This document shows positions 26,585-34,774 of a DNA stretch of 64,000 nucleotides, one piece after another (the first letter of the stretch is position 1; each line of letters starts with the position of its first letter). Under the pieces are notes generated by a model that was given only the letters and a program-made list of their open reading frames with translations, was not told the origin of the DNA and ran no database searches. The DNA is from Nocardia transvalensis (GTDB lineage: Bacteria > Actinomycetota > Actinomycetes > Mycobacteriales > Mycobacteriaceae), in assembly GCF_015477765.1 (NCBI RefSeq), contig NZ_JADLQQ010000007.1:372001-436000 (forward strand), read 5' to 3'. Made by a program: the position numbers and the translations under genes.

Positions 26585-27586
26585 ATGACCGATACACCGG
26601 CACGACTGCTGCGGCTGCTGTCGTTGTTGCAGACCCCGCGCGAATGGCCCGGCCGCGAGCTGGCCGAGCGGCTCGGGGTGACCGATCGGACCGTGCGGCG
26701 GGATATCGACAGGCTGCGGGGCCTGGGATATCCGGTCGAGGCGACCATGGGCGCGACCGGGGGGTATCGACTGGCGGCGGGCGCCGCGTTGCCGCCGTTG
26801 CTGTTGGACGACGAGGAGGCCGTGGCCGTCGCGGTCGGGCTGCGCGCCGCCGCGGGACAGGCGGTGGCGGGGATCGAGGAGGCCGCGGTCCGGGCCATGA
26901 CCAAGCTCGAGCAGGTGCTGCCCACTCGGTTGCGGCGGCGGGTGCGGGTGGTGGGCGCGGCGACGGCGGCCTCGCACGGGGACGGGCCGCTCGCCGACCC
27001 CGAGGTGCTCACGACCCTGGCCGCCGCGGTGACCAATCAGGAGCGGGTGCGGCTGAGCTATCGCGGCGGCACCGCCACCAAGCGGCACGTCGAACCCGCC
27101 GGATTGGCCGTGCGCGGGCGGCGCTGGTATCTGGTGGCCTACGACCTGGACCGATCGGATTGGCGCAGTTTCCGGGTCGACCGCATCGACGACCCGTTAC
27201 CCACCGGCGCTCGTTTCACCCCCCGCCCGCTGCCCGCCGCGGATGCGGCCGCGTACGTGAGTGGCGCACGAACCGATTGGGGCACACCGGTCTATCGCGT
27301 GGACGTCACGATCGCCGCGCCCGCACAGCGTGTTTCGGGGCGGTTGGGGGATCGTCCGGGATCGGTGGAACCGCTGGACGAGCGGCGTTGCCGCTTGCGT
27401 GACGATCGGGACGACGATCCGACATGGTTGGCCGGACGGCTCATCTCGTTGGGCGTCGATTTCGAGGTACGCGAATCTCCCGAGCTTGCCGGGCAATTGG
27501 GTGTGCTGCGCCAGCGCATCGATCGAGCACTGCAGGCCGACGATCAGGACCGGCCGGGCTCGGCGCGCTCCAGCCACGTGAGGTAG
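26585..27586 (+). CDS. YafY/WYL-domain transcriptional regulator
   Basis: The 333-residue protein starts at ATG 26585 shortly after a GAGGATGGGG. An HTH_11 domain opens it (LLRLLSLLQTPREWPGRELAERLGV, split over helices, then TVRRDIDRLRGLGYPVE), followed by GATGGYRLAAG. The WYL domain lies at about 135-310; its signature reads RRWYLVAYDLDRSDWRSFRVDRI. WYL regulators bind nucleic-acid or nucleotide ligands. Its last 43 nt overlap the convergent tandem-MerR gene. Confidence 0.88.
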   Translation: MTDTPARLLRLLSLLQTPREWPGRELAERLGVTDRTVRRDIDRLRGLGYPVEATMGATGGYRLAAGAALPPLLLDDEEAVAVAVGLRAAAGQAVAGIEEAAVRAMTKLEQVLPTRLRRRVRVVGAATAASHGDGPLADPEVLTTLAAAVTNQERVRLSYRGGTATKRHVEPAGLAVRGRRWYLVAYDLDRSDWRSFRVDRIDDPLPTGARFTPRPLPAADAAAYVSGARTDWGTPVYRVDVTIAAPAQRVSGRLGDRPGSVEPLDERRCRLRDDRDDDPTWLAGRLISLGVDFEVRESPELAGQLGVLRQRIDRALQADDQDRPGSARSSHVR

Positions 27587-28278
27587 TCGTCGAGCCGAGC
27601 CTGGCCGCGCAGGGCGGTGCGGCTGCGAACGGCCAGGCGGGTGCCCCACTCGGCGAGCAAGGTGTGCATCCGCTCGGTACTTCCGGCCCGATGCAGTTCG
27701 CGGACGAAGGTGGCCACCTGCTGCAGGGAGACGCCGCCCTTGCGCAGGTAGTGGGCGAGGTAGGCGTCGCGAATCTCGGTGTCGCCGTAGACGCGATACC
27801 CGGTCGTGCGATCGCGGCGTGGTGCGACGATGCCGACCTTCTCCCATTCCCGCAGCGTCGCGGGATGGATGCCGAGGCGATGCGCCAGCTGCCCGACCGT
27901 GAGCGGCGAGGTGGAGTGCCGCGGCGGCGGGGCCGTGGTGAGAGTGCCGAGCGCGGAACCGACTTGGACGTAGGTTCTGCGCTCCTGCAGGAAACCGGCG
28001 TGGAGTTCGTCCAATCGGGTGTAGAGGCCGGTGAGGTCGTTGCGGTTGGCGGCGCGCATGAGATCGATGGCGGCCTGATGGCCGTACCCCTCGCGCAACA
28101 CGAGAAAGGTGCGCAAGGCCCGCACATGCAGTTCGGTGTAGCGGCGGTAGCCGCTGGGGCTGCGCTCGGCCGCCGGGATGGCTCCGGCCTCTTCGTAGTT
28201 GCGGACCGCCTGGGTGGACAGCGCATGCTCGCGGGCCAGGTCGATCGGACGCAGTGTTCGAGAGTTCGAGGGTTTCAC
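27544..28278 (-). CDS. Regulator with two MerR-type DNA-binding domains (TioE-like)
   Basis: The 244-residue protein carries two MerR-like winged helices in one chain. Domain 1 is at about residues 10-75 (DLAREHALSTQAVRNYEEAG, then SGYRRYTELHVRALRTF). Domain 2 is at about 125-190 (VGQLAHRLGIHPATLREWEKVG, then GYRVYGDTEIRDAYLAHYL). Such tandem proteins are called TioE-like and are often beside resistance genes. It diverges from the erythromycin-esterase-like gene, with a TTGGAA-N3-TTCCAA site between them. Two recognition heads in one chain would allow asymmetric or monomeric binding. Confidence 0.85.
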   Translation of the reverse strand: MKPSNSRTLRPIDLAREHALSTQAVRNYEEAGAIPAAERSPSGYRRYTELHVRALRTFLVLREGYGHQAAIDLMRAANRNDLTGLYTRLDELHAGFLQERRTYVQVGSALGTLTTAPPPRHSTSPLTVGQLAHRLGIHPATLREWEKVGIVAPRRDRTTGYRVYGDTEIRDAYLAHYLRKGGVSLQQVATFVRELHRAGSTERMHTLLAEWGTRLAVRSRTALRGQARLDDYLTWLERAEPGRS

Positions 28279-28298
28279 GGCGATTTCAGACTATCAGC

Positions 28299-28313
28299 TT
28301 GGAAAAGTTCCAA
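28299..28313. promoter_or_regulatory. Perfect palindrome between MerR-tandem regulator and esterase
   Basis: TTGGAA-AAG-TTCCAA, 6+3+6, lies 21 nt upstream of the regulator and 55 nt upstream of the esterase start. Position and symmetry fit a MerR-type operator controlling both genes. Confidence 0.55.
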
Positions 28314-28367
28314 CAGATACTTCAACGATAGCGTCGAAGGGAGGGAATCTGCGAGGAAAGGAAACCG

Positions 28368-29621
28368 ATGAGGACTGTGCTGCCGACCGCGCTCCCGTTG
28401 GCCGATGCCGAGACGATCCGGGACGGCCTCGGGCGGTTCCTCGGCGGGCTGGCGCACACACCGGCGCTGCTGGCGGTGGGCGAACCCACCCACGAGGTGG
28501 ACGCATTCCCGCAGCTGTGCAATGACGTATTCGCCTGCCTGGTCGAGCATTTCGGATACCGCGCGATCGCGCTGGAATCCGACGGCCTGGCCGCGGAGCT
28601 CGTGGACGCATACGTCAACGGTGCGGACGCCGATCCGGACGAGGTGCTGCGGCTCGGGTTCAGCCACGGTTTCGGCGCTCGGCCTTCGACCCGGACGCTG
28701 GTGCAGTGGGTGCGCGCACACAACGAGACGGTGCCGCCGCACGATCGGGTGCGCGTATACGGATTCGACGCACCGCTCGAGATGTACTACGCGCCGAGCC
28801 CGCGTGCCACGCTGACCGCCGTACTCGACTATCTGACAACACATCTGGGCGACTCCGTCCCGCTGCCCTCGCAGGCGCAGATCGACGAGCTGATCGGTCG
28901 CGAGGCGGACTGGACCGATCAGGCCGCGCTGTTCGACGGTTCGCGATCGATCGGCGACTCTGCGCGAGCCCGTGCGCTCCGGGTCCTCGCCGACGATCTG
29001 GTGGCCGCTCTGACTCGGGAGACTCCGACGCTGGCCGCGGCCTCGGGCGCCGAAGGCTTACGGCTCGCGCGCAGGCAGGCCCGGACCGCGGTCGGACTGC
29101 TGCGCTACCACGCCCTCATGGCCTCGACCCGGCCCGACCGCGTCGCCCACATGCTCGGGACGCGCGATGCGATGATGGCCGACAATCTCCTGGACATCGT
29201 CGAGGCCGAACGGCACCGGGGCCCGGCCCTGGTCTGGGCCCAGAACGCCCACCTGCAACGGCATCGCTCGGCCTGGACCCTGGCCGGAATGGATCTGCGG
29301 TGGTGGAGCGCCGGAGCCCTCGTCTCGACGACCCTCGGCCCCCGCTACGCCTTCATTGCCACCGACCACGCCGTCGAGGCGCACCAGCCGGGCACGCTAC
29401 AGCACTTACTCGCCGAGGCAACCAGTGGTCGCGCCCTATTTCCCACCCGCGACCTGTTGAACAGCGCGGCACCCTCCACAACCGCCGCGACCACCGAGGA
29501 TCCGGGTTACTTTCCGCTGAACCCGAGCCACCTGAAGCAGATGGATGCGATCGCCTTCCTCGGCGGGACCGAGACCGGAGCGCCGGGCGGTTCCGGGCAT
29601 AAGCCTGCAGAAACCACTTAG
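28368..29621 (+). CDS. Erythromycin-esterase family protein
   Basis: The 417-residue protein has the fold of EreA/EreB and succinoglycan-biosynthesis relatives. Visible motifs are LLAVGEPTHEVDAF (usual GExTHG), FGYRAIALESD, VRVYGFDAPLEMYY, and the later VWAQNAHLQRH containing an active-site His. The family hydrolyses macrolide lactone rings in resistance enzymes, but most chromosomal members have unknown substrates. A divergent tandem-MerR regulator and shared palindrome suggest inducible expression. The last dozen codons run into a 25-bp degenerate repeat array, so its C-terminal tail is repeat-derived. Confidence 0.85.
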   Translation: MRTVLPTALPLADAETIRDGLGRFLGGLAHTPALLAVGEPTHEVDAFPQLCNDVFACLVEHFGYRAIALESDGLAAELVDAYVNGADADPDEVLRLGFSHGFGARPSTRTLVQWVRAHNETVPPHDRVRVYGFDAPLEMYYAPSPRATLTAVLDYLTTHLGDSVPLPSQAQIDELIGREADWTDQAALFDGSRSIGDSARARALRVLADDLVAALTRETPTLAAASGAEGLRLARRQARTAVGLLRYHALMASTRPDRVAHMLGTRDAMMADNLLDIVEAERHRGPALVWAQNAHLQRHRSAWTLAGMDLRWWSAGALVSTTLGPRYAFIATDHAVEAHQPGTLQHLLAEATSGRALFPTRDLLNSAAPSTTAATTEDPGYFPLNPSHLKQMDAIAFLGGTETGAPGGSGHKPAETT

Positions 29622-29784
29622 GTCGGCCTATGCCCGAAACCACCTAGCTTGCGCCATGCCGGACACCACATGGTTGGACCCGCTCCGGAAACCGCGTGAG
29701 TGGCCTCGTGCCGGAAACCGCGGAAGCAGGGTGTGCCGGAAGTCGTGTGGGCGGGCACGCCGAAAAGCCCGTAGGTGGGTCAGG
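29606..29784. repeat. Degenerate 25-27 bp tandem repeat array, seven units
   Basis: Units begin at about 29606, 29631, 29657, 29684, 29709, 29734 and 29759. Most read TGCCGGAAACCRC near the start, followed by a G/T-rich half such as GTGAGTGGCCTCG. The first unit contains the stop codon of the esterase gene. The period is not a multiple of three. No terminator-like symmetry dominates. Confidence 0.8.
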
Positions 29785-30122
29785 GGCGGGGATGTAGGTG
29801 CCTGGGAGGTGGAGGTTTCGGCGAGTCGCGGGCGCGGCGCCGTCGCGAGTTCGGTCGTGTCGTGGTGTGCGAGCGCATGATCAGCGTGGTGCTAGCGGAC
29901 TGCCGGGTGGTGGTGAGGTCGGCCGCGTGACATCGGTCCTTGCTGCCGTAGTGTGTTCGCCGTGCATTCGCTCGGGCTAGAGTGATTGCGTGGCATGGGC
30001 TGTCAGGCAACGGCTAGCGAATACTGCTGCCCCGCTTCGTGTTCGGTCGGCTGTGCGACGATTGGGAAGGGCCGGGATCGCTTCGGCCCGGAAGCGGCAC
30101 CAGGCACGACGTGGGTGGCCAT
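29785..30122. other. Non-coding stretch between repeat array and phosphotransferase
   Basis: No convincing gene was found here. A TAGAGT at about 29980 could be a -10 element for the downstream phosphotransferase. GGGCCG and CGGCCC flank a 9-nt loop around 30076-30096 and could fold. The rest is G/T-rich with short open frames that lack ribosome-binding sites. Confidence 0.4.
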
Positions 30123-31028
30123 ATGAGCCTGAGCACCACCGACAGTGAGATGCGCACCGTTGTGCGGGCGGCCTGTCTGCTCGCCGGAATCGATGCCGAC
30201 GACAGCGAGCCCGTCCGGCTCGGCGCGCGGCCGGTCTACCGACTGCCAGGCGGTGTGGTGGCGCGCGTCCACCGCCCAGGGCAGGGTGCGCAGGCGCAGC
30301 GGACGGTCGCCTCCGCGCGCTGGCTGCGTTGGTCGGGAGTCGATGCGGTGCAACCCCTTTCGGGAGTGCGCCAGCCGCTGCAGGTTCACGACCGCGCGGT
30401 GACCTTCTGGCGGGAGCTGCCTCCGCACCGGCCCGCCGCACCGGCGCAGACGGCGGCGGCCCTGGCGCATGTGCACAGCCTGCCACTGCCACCCGAACTC
30501 GACCTCGGTCTCGTGGAACCGTTCGCGCCGCTGGAGCACCGCATCCGGGCGGTCACCACACTCGGCGAGGACGATCGACGATGGTTGCGTGAGCATCTGG
30601 GCGAACTCCGCGACCGCTGGACGGCCCTTCCGGCCGGACGGCCCTGGTGCGTCATCCACGGCGACGCCACCACCGGCGCGGTGGTGGCCACCACGGACGG
30701 ACGCGTCGTCGTGCGCCGCCTCGACCGGTTGATGATCGGCCCGCCGGAATGGGATCTGGTCCCGACCGCGCTCGAGCTGATGTCGCTGGGCTGGACCACC
30801 GCCCACCACTACGCCGAGTTCTGCCACGCCTACGGGTACGACGTAGTGCGGTGGGCGGGTTATTTTCTGCTGCGCGATATCCGCGAATTGCATCTGACCT
30901 TGCGCGCCGCCCGGCCCGGTCATCGCAGCCAGGCATTACATCGGCTGTCCTGCCTGCGCGGCGACGAAGGCCCCCGGCCCTGGCCGGGCTGGCGACGCCT
31001 GCGGTCACACGCGTCCGTGCTGGGCTGA
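30123..31028 (+). CDS. Aminoglycoside phosphotransferase-fold protein with altered kinase motifs
   Basis: The 301-residue protein starts at ATG 30123. The kinase fold is seen in the N-lobe (RPVYRLPGGVVARVHRP) and in WCVIHGDATTGAVV, which keeps the catalytic HGD. The metal-binding Asn expected a few residues later (GN in the HGDxxxGN pattern) is Ala, and the DxD/DFD loop reads RLDRLMIGPPEWDL with one Asp left. The enzyme may have weak or changed activity. APH-fold proteins phosphorylate antibiotics, choline or sugars; no substrate can be assigned. A tail from about 240 is helical and basic. Confidence 0.75.
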   Translation: MSLSTTDSEMRTVVRAACLLAGIDADDSEPVRLGARPVYRLPGGVVARVHRPGQGAQAQRTVASARWLRWSGVDAVQPLSGVRQPLQVHDRAVTFWRELPPHRPAAPAQTAAALAHVHSLPLPPELDLGLVEPFAPLEHRIRAVTTLGEDDRRWLREHLGELRDRWTALPAGRPWCVIHGDATTGAVVATTDGRVVVRRLDRLMIGPPEWDLVPTALELMSLGWTTAHHYAEFCHAYGYDVVRWAGYFLLRDIRELHLTLRAARPGHRSQALHRLSCLRGDEGPRPWPGWRRLRSHASVLG

Positions 31029-31195
31029 ATCTGATCGGTTGCCGGACAGCGCATTCGGTGCTGATCGGTGCGATCGCGACATGAAACGCTCGAATACCGT
31101 CACGCGGAGTGTGATCCGCATCATCGGGATTTTCCGGCACCGGTAATTAGACTGGGCAAATAATTAGCAATTTGATGTTCGGCCGGGAATTCAGC

Positions 31196-31208
31196 GGCCA
31201 ATTTGGCC
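31196..31208. promoter_or_regulatory. GGCCAA-T-TTGGCC palindrome upstream of MspA-like porin
   Basis: A perfect 6+1+6 palindrome sits 45 nt before the porin start in an A/T-rich leader (31145-31252). It may be an operator or part of a leader structure. No regulator can be named. Confidence 0.4.
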
Positions 31209-31252
31209 TGCTGCAAGCAAACTGTTCGTTCGTTCAGTTGGAGGTGATGAGG

Positions 31253-31975
31253 ATGCTATCGGTTGGCAAACATTATTTGGGCGTCGCCGTCGGGGCCGTG
31301 ACCATTGCGCTGGCCGGGCAGGTGCCCGCCTCGGCGGAGTTCGCGGACCCGGCCGCGTACGGACTGCGGGTCATGCATCAGGAATCCGCGTCGACGCTGG
31401 ACGGCTTCCAGCTCATGGTGACCGAGGCCAATACCTCTTCGCGCAGCGTCCCTCCGCTGGACGGAAATCCGTTGAGCCGCGAGGCGTTCCTGTCCAGTGT
31501 GGCGATCGGGCAGGTCGACGGGCCCGTCGGCGCGACGGTGTCGGGCGCGACGCTGGACGTGGGATTCGAGGTCGGGGTGCCGTGGTCGCTGCAGAACATC
31601 GCTGTCGACGTGTACACGCCCAGTGTCGGGGTCAACGGCGGTGTGTCGGCGGGGGTTTCGGTGCCGCTGACCATCGGCCCGACCGGACCCTCGATCGGCA
31701 TCAGCCCGCAGGTCGGAGCCAACGCCGGTGTGACGGCTACGATTCTGCCCTCGCAGGAGGCGGTGTTCACGGTGACACCGGGCGGTATCGAGGAGAAGAG
31801 CCTCGCCACCCTGAACCTCACCAACCCGCTCGTCTACCTCGATCTGTCGAATGTGCACATGAGTGTCAAGGGCGCGCTCGGGCAGGTCAACCTGCGGCTG
31901 TACGTCAAGCTGACCGTGGCGACATCGGCGGGGCAGACCACGAGGATGGTTTACAGCGACCCCATCGCGCTCTGA
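31253..31975 (+). CDS. MspA-family outer-membrane porin-like protein
   Basis: The 240-residue protein has a signal peptide (LGVAVGAVTIALAG, cleavage near ASAEF). The mature part is beta-rich with alternating residues and the pattern SREAFLSSVAIGQVDGP, GFEVGVPWSLQNIAVD and SVPLTIGPTGPSIGIS, all resembling MspA porins of mycolic-acid bacteria. These form octameric channels in the mycomembrane for small hydrophilic nutrients. ATG 31253 is preferred, with GGAGG 8 nt upstream; the ATG at 31247 is too close. The preceding leader is A/T-rich, as for strongly expressed genes. Confidence 0.78.
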   Translation: MLSVGKHYLGVAVGAVTIALAGQVPASAEFADPAAYGLRVMHQESASTLDGFQLMVTEANTSSRSVPPLDGNPLSREAFLSSVAIGQVDGPVGATVSGATLDVGFEVGVPWSLQNIAVDVYTPSVGVNGGVSAGVSVPLTIGPTGPSIGISPQVGANAGVTATILPSQEAVFTVTPGGIEEKSLATLNLTNPLVYLDLSNVHMSVKGALGQVNLRLYVKLTVATSAGQTTRMVYSDPIAL

Positions 31976-31991
31976 ACCCGCTGACTGTAAC

Positions 31992-32006
31992 ACCGGTCAC
32001 ACCGGT
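31992..32006. promoter_or_regulatory. Paired ACCGGT sites upstream of TetR gene
   Basis: ACCGGT-CAC-ACCGGT at 31992-32006 is a direct pair of self-palindromic hexamers about 57 nt before the TetR start. It could be its operator or part of the porin 3' end. Confidence 0.35.
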
Positions 32007-32062
32007 CCGCGGGTTGCCGCCCTCCCGCTCCGCGATCGGACCCGTTTATGCAGGATGGCAGG

Positions 32063-32650
32063 ATGCCCGTGAACACCCGCAGTGACGCGCAACGCAGCCG
32101 GATGCTGTTGGTCGACGCGGTCGGCAGCCTGCTGCACGCCGGCCGCGTCGGATTTTCGGTGCCCGAACTCGCCACCGAGGCGGGTGTCGGCGTGGCGACG
32201 GCGTATCGGCATTTCCCCACCCCGCAGGACGCCATGCAGGCCTTCCATCGCCGCGCCGTCGAACAGCTGCTCGCGGCGTTCGCCGCCGTCGACCCGGGTC
32301 TCGACCCGGTCGAGCGATTCCACCGCTGCTGCCGCACCTGGGTCGAGGAGGCGATGCAGTGGGGGTCTGCCGTCCGTTTCATCCGCAGCAGTAAGGGTTT
32401 CATCGAGCGCCTGTCCGTCGGCGACCCCATCATCACCGCCCTGCACGACACCCTCGGCGCCGTTCTCACCGCCTTGACGCGAGTCGGCCGGGCCCCCGAA
32501 AGCGACACCACCTACGCGGTGCTGATGTGGACCACCATTTTCGACGAACGCGTGGTCTACGACCTCACCGAACATCGGCACTGGTCTCCGGCCGAAACGA
32601 CCGAGCACCTGACCCGCGCGGTCGCTGGGGCACTGGGCATTTCGGTGTGA
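32063..32650 (+). CDS. TetR/AcrR family regulator
   Basis: The 195-residue protein starts at ATG 32063, with an AGGA upstream; ATG 32048 is also in frame. The HTH is SVPELATEAGVGVATAYRHFPTP, with the preceding helix LLVDAVGSLLHAGRVG. The C-terminal domain is short (FHRCCRTWVEEAMQWGSAV, then LMWTTIFDERVVYDL), as in TetR members annotated TetR_C_33-like. It may control the porin upstream or act elsewhere. The next gene is on the opposite strand. Confidence 0.86.
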   Translation: MPVNTRSDAQRSRMLLVDAVGSLLHAGRVGFSVPELATEAGVGVATAYRHFPTPQDAMQAFHRRAVEQLLAAFAAVDPGLDPVERFHRCCRTWVEEAMQWGSAVRFIRSSKGFIERLSVGDPIITALHDTLGAVLTALTRVGRAPESDTTYAVLMWTTIFDERVVYDLTEHRHWSPAETTEHLTRAVAGALGISV

Positions 32651-32729
32651 GGCGGGGCGCCTGCTACGTGTGGAATCCCTTGGGGCGCTGCGGTGTGTAT
32701 GAAGAGGCGATGCGAGTGGCGGCCGGAGG

Positions 32730-33476
32730 TCAGGCGGCCGTGCGGGCGTGGAGAGCTTTGGCGGTGGGGGAGTTGGGGGTTGCGGCGGGGTCGGCATGGG
32801 TGCCCAGGAGCCGATCGGCGGTGCCCGAGGTGGTGACGGTGAACCAGTAGTGCTCGTTCTTGAAGTGGTGCAGGCGGTGATTTCGCCAGACGGCCTTGAA
32901 AAGCCGGGTGCGGGGCTTGTAGTCGGTGTGGATGAGGTAGTGCGTCCACTCGTAATTCAGGCCGAGGACGCCCAGCACGGTCAGGAAGGTCAGGCCGAGA
33001 CCGACGCGCGGAAAGGCCAGCAGCGCAATCAGAATCAGCGCCGGGAGCAGCCAGAGGAAGGTCTGCCAGGGGATGAACACGAGCGGGACATCGCGCGGAT
33101 CGGCATGGTGCTCACGGTGTTTGCGAGCCAGCAGGGAATCGATGGTGACCGGGCCGATGCGGCGTGGCCGCCAGTGCAGCACGCAGACGTGAATCACCCA
33201 CTCGGCGAGGGGAAACAGTGCCAGCATGACGACCGGCACCACCGCATCGGTGAGCTGCCAGTCGCCCACGACGAATCGTGCGGTCGCAGCGGTGGCGAGC
33301 ATACCGGCGATGATCCACGGCGATGGCCGGCGAAGGAACACCGTGAACGCGTCGGACAGCGAAACCCGCTGACGGCGAGCGTGTTCGGCGGCGTCGGCGG
33401 CCAGCCGCCGGCGGGCGCGGCGGTCGATGTCGGCCTCGCGGGTGCGGTGCGCGCGAATCCTGTCGGCGATGGTCAT
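32730..33476 (-). CDS. Membrane di-iron fatty-acid/sterol hydroxylase family protein
   Basis: The 248-residue integral protein carries the histidine clusters of the fatty-acid hydroxylase superfamily: EWVIHVCVLHW, RKHREHHADP, THYLIHTDY and RNHRLHHFKNEHYWF. Four or more hydrophobic segments surround them. Such enzymes use two iron ions and O2 to hydroxylate or desaturate lipids. Carotenoid hydroxylase-like members share this pattern. Its ATG overlaps the stop of the GntR regulator (33473-33476), so the pair is co-transcribed and the regulator presumably controls this lipid-modifying step. Confidence 0.88.
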   Translation of the reverse strand: MTIADRIRAHRTREADIDRRARRRLAADAAEHARRQRVSLSDAFTVFLRRPSPWIIAGMLATAATARFVVGDWQLTDAVVPVVMLALFPLAEWVIHVCVLHWRPRRIGPVTIDSLLARKHREHHADPRDVPLVFIPWQTFLWLLPALILIALLAFPRVGLGLTFLTVLGVLGLNYEWTHYLIHTDYKPRTRLFKAVWRNHRLHHFKNEHYWFTVTTSGTADRLLGTHADPAATPNSPTAKALHARTAA

Positions 33477-34198
33477 GGTTGTACCTCCTCGAGGCGACGG
33501 ATCACGGTGTCGAATTCCGTTGTCGCCGCGGACAACAGCCGATGGGCCGCCTGCCGGGCCGCGGTGGCGTCACCGGCCGTGACCGCGTCCGCGAGGGCCC
33601 GATACCGGTCGATCTGCCCCACCTCGGCCGCCATCACCTGCGCCAGTGCCACCATCGTCGGCTCATAGACGGCGCGCAGGTTGTTGAACAGCAGACGCAG
33701 CACGATCGAGTCCGCGGCGTCCACCAGGTGATCCCAGAACCCGAGGGCCTCGAGCTGCTGCGCCACCGGATCATGGTGAGCGGCAAGCGAGTGCACGGCA
33801 TCGCGCAGCCGATCGGAGATCCGGGCACCGGCACGGTCGGCGGCCAGCGCGGCGACCTCGCATCCCATCGTCAGCCGCGTCTCGAGGATGCTGCGCAACA
33901 CCGCGGTATCGAGTTTGCCGCGACGCACGATCAGGCGCGGCAGCATATCGACCCCGGCGAAGCGCCGGAAGTCCCGCACGGTCGTTGCCCCGCCCTGGCG
34001 GACTTCGACCAATCCGGCGTGCGCCAGCCGCTGCAGCGCTTCGCGCACCGTCGGCCGGGACACCCCGAGCGTCTCGGCCAGTTGTCGCTCGGCCGGTAGC
34101 GCTTGTCCCGGCGCGAGTTCGCCGTCGAGCACTTCGTCCACCAACTGCTCGAACACCGTGTCGGGAACGGTACGCCGATCGATCCGCTGCAGTGCCAT
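33473..34198 (-). CDS. GntR/FadR family regulator
   Basis: The 241-residue protein begins MALQRIDRRTVPDTVFEQL and has the GntR winged helix: LPAERQLAETLGVSRPTVREALQRLAHAGLVEVRQGG. The C-terminal FCD domain (residues about 95-230) has the metal-site pattern with Asp and His residues, for example SILETRLTMGCE and the later HRLL. FCD regulators bind acyl compounds or organic acids. A TGGTC-A-GACCA palindrome 37 nt upstream of its start is of FadR type, so autoregulation of the operon with the hydroxylase is likely. Confidence 0.9.
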   Translation of the reverse strand: MALQRIDRRTVPDTVFEQLVDEVLDGELAPGQALPAERQLAETLGVSRPTVREALQRLAHAGLVEVRQGGATTVRDFRRFAGVDMLPRLIVRRGKLDTAVLRSILETRLTMGCEVAALAADRAGARISDRLRDAVHSLAAHHDPVAQQLEALGFWDHLVDAADSIVLRLLFNNLRAVYEPTMVALAQVMAAEVGQIDRYRALADAVTAGDATAARQAAHRLLSAATTEFDTVIRRLEEVQP

Positions 34199-34235
34199 GG
34201 GCCGACCATAGGCCGACTAATGGTAAGAGGTCAAG

Positions 34236-34246
34236 TGGTCAGACCA
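34236..34246. promoter_or_regulatory. FadR-type operator TGGTC-A-GACCA
   Basis: A perfect 11-nt palindrome matching the TNGTNNNACNA core bound by FadR/GntR proteins, lying just upstream of the GntR gene and between it and the thioesterase gene (same strand). Confidence 0.65.
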
Positions 34247-34258
34247 GTGGCCTCGGGG

Positions 34259-34705
34259 TCAGGTGAGAGGAAGGATCGCGCAGGTGGTGGTGGCGTGCGC
34301 ATACAGCTTGCCGTCCTCGACCCCGGTCAAGCGGGCTTCGGCGGTGGCGATGGTGCGACCGACGTGGATGGCGGTGCCGGTGGCCCGGAGCTTGCCGGTG
34401 CGCGCGGTGACCGGGCGCAGCATATTGGCGTTGATCTGCGCCGTCGTATAACCGCGCCCACCCGGCAGCCGTGTCAGCACCGCCGAGCCCATGGCGGAGT
34501 CGAGCAGTGTCGTCAGGTAGCCGCCGTGGGCGGTGCCCATCGGGTTGTAGATGCGCTCGTCGGGCTCACCCTCGAAGACCGCAACGCCGGGCTCGACGGC
34601 GACGATCACGAAACCGAGGGTGTCGGAGATGGGCGCCTGGGGCCGCTCGCCGTCGACGATCGAGCGCAGTAAATCCAGACCGGTCTCGCTGTTTTCACTG
34701 TCCAT
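34259..34705 (-). CDS. PaaI-type hotdog thioesterase
   Basis: The 148-residue protein has one hotdog domain with the active-site motif NPMGTAHGGYLTTLLDSAMG and the later TTAQINANMLRPV strand. It should hydrolyse an acyl- or aryl-CoA thioester. The gene lies upstream of the GntR/hydroxylase pair and downstream of jetC, on the same strand as both. The 69-nt gap to jetC is small enough for read-through, but a functional link to the Wadjet-like operon is unlikely. Confidence 0.88.
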   Translation of the reverse strand: MDSENSETGLDLLRSIVDGERPQAPISDTLGFVIVAVEPGVAVFEGEPDERIYNPMGTAHGGYLTTLLDSAMGSAVLTRLPGGRGYTTAQINANMLRPVTARTGKLRATGTAIHVGRTIATAEARLTGVEDGKLYAHATTTCAILPLT

Positions 34706-34774
34706 GATCCGAGGCTAAGTCCGAGGCGGGCGGCGGGATCCTGTGATCCCCGTCGCGCCACGCCCCGCCCGGAT

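Noticed and set aside
29606..29784. CRISPR array
   Set aside because: Repeats are degenerate and contiguous, with no spacer-repeat alternation and no cas genes.
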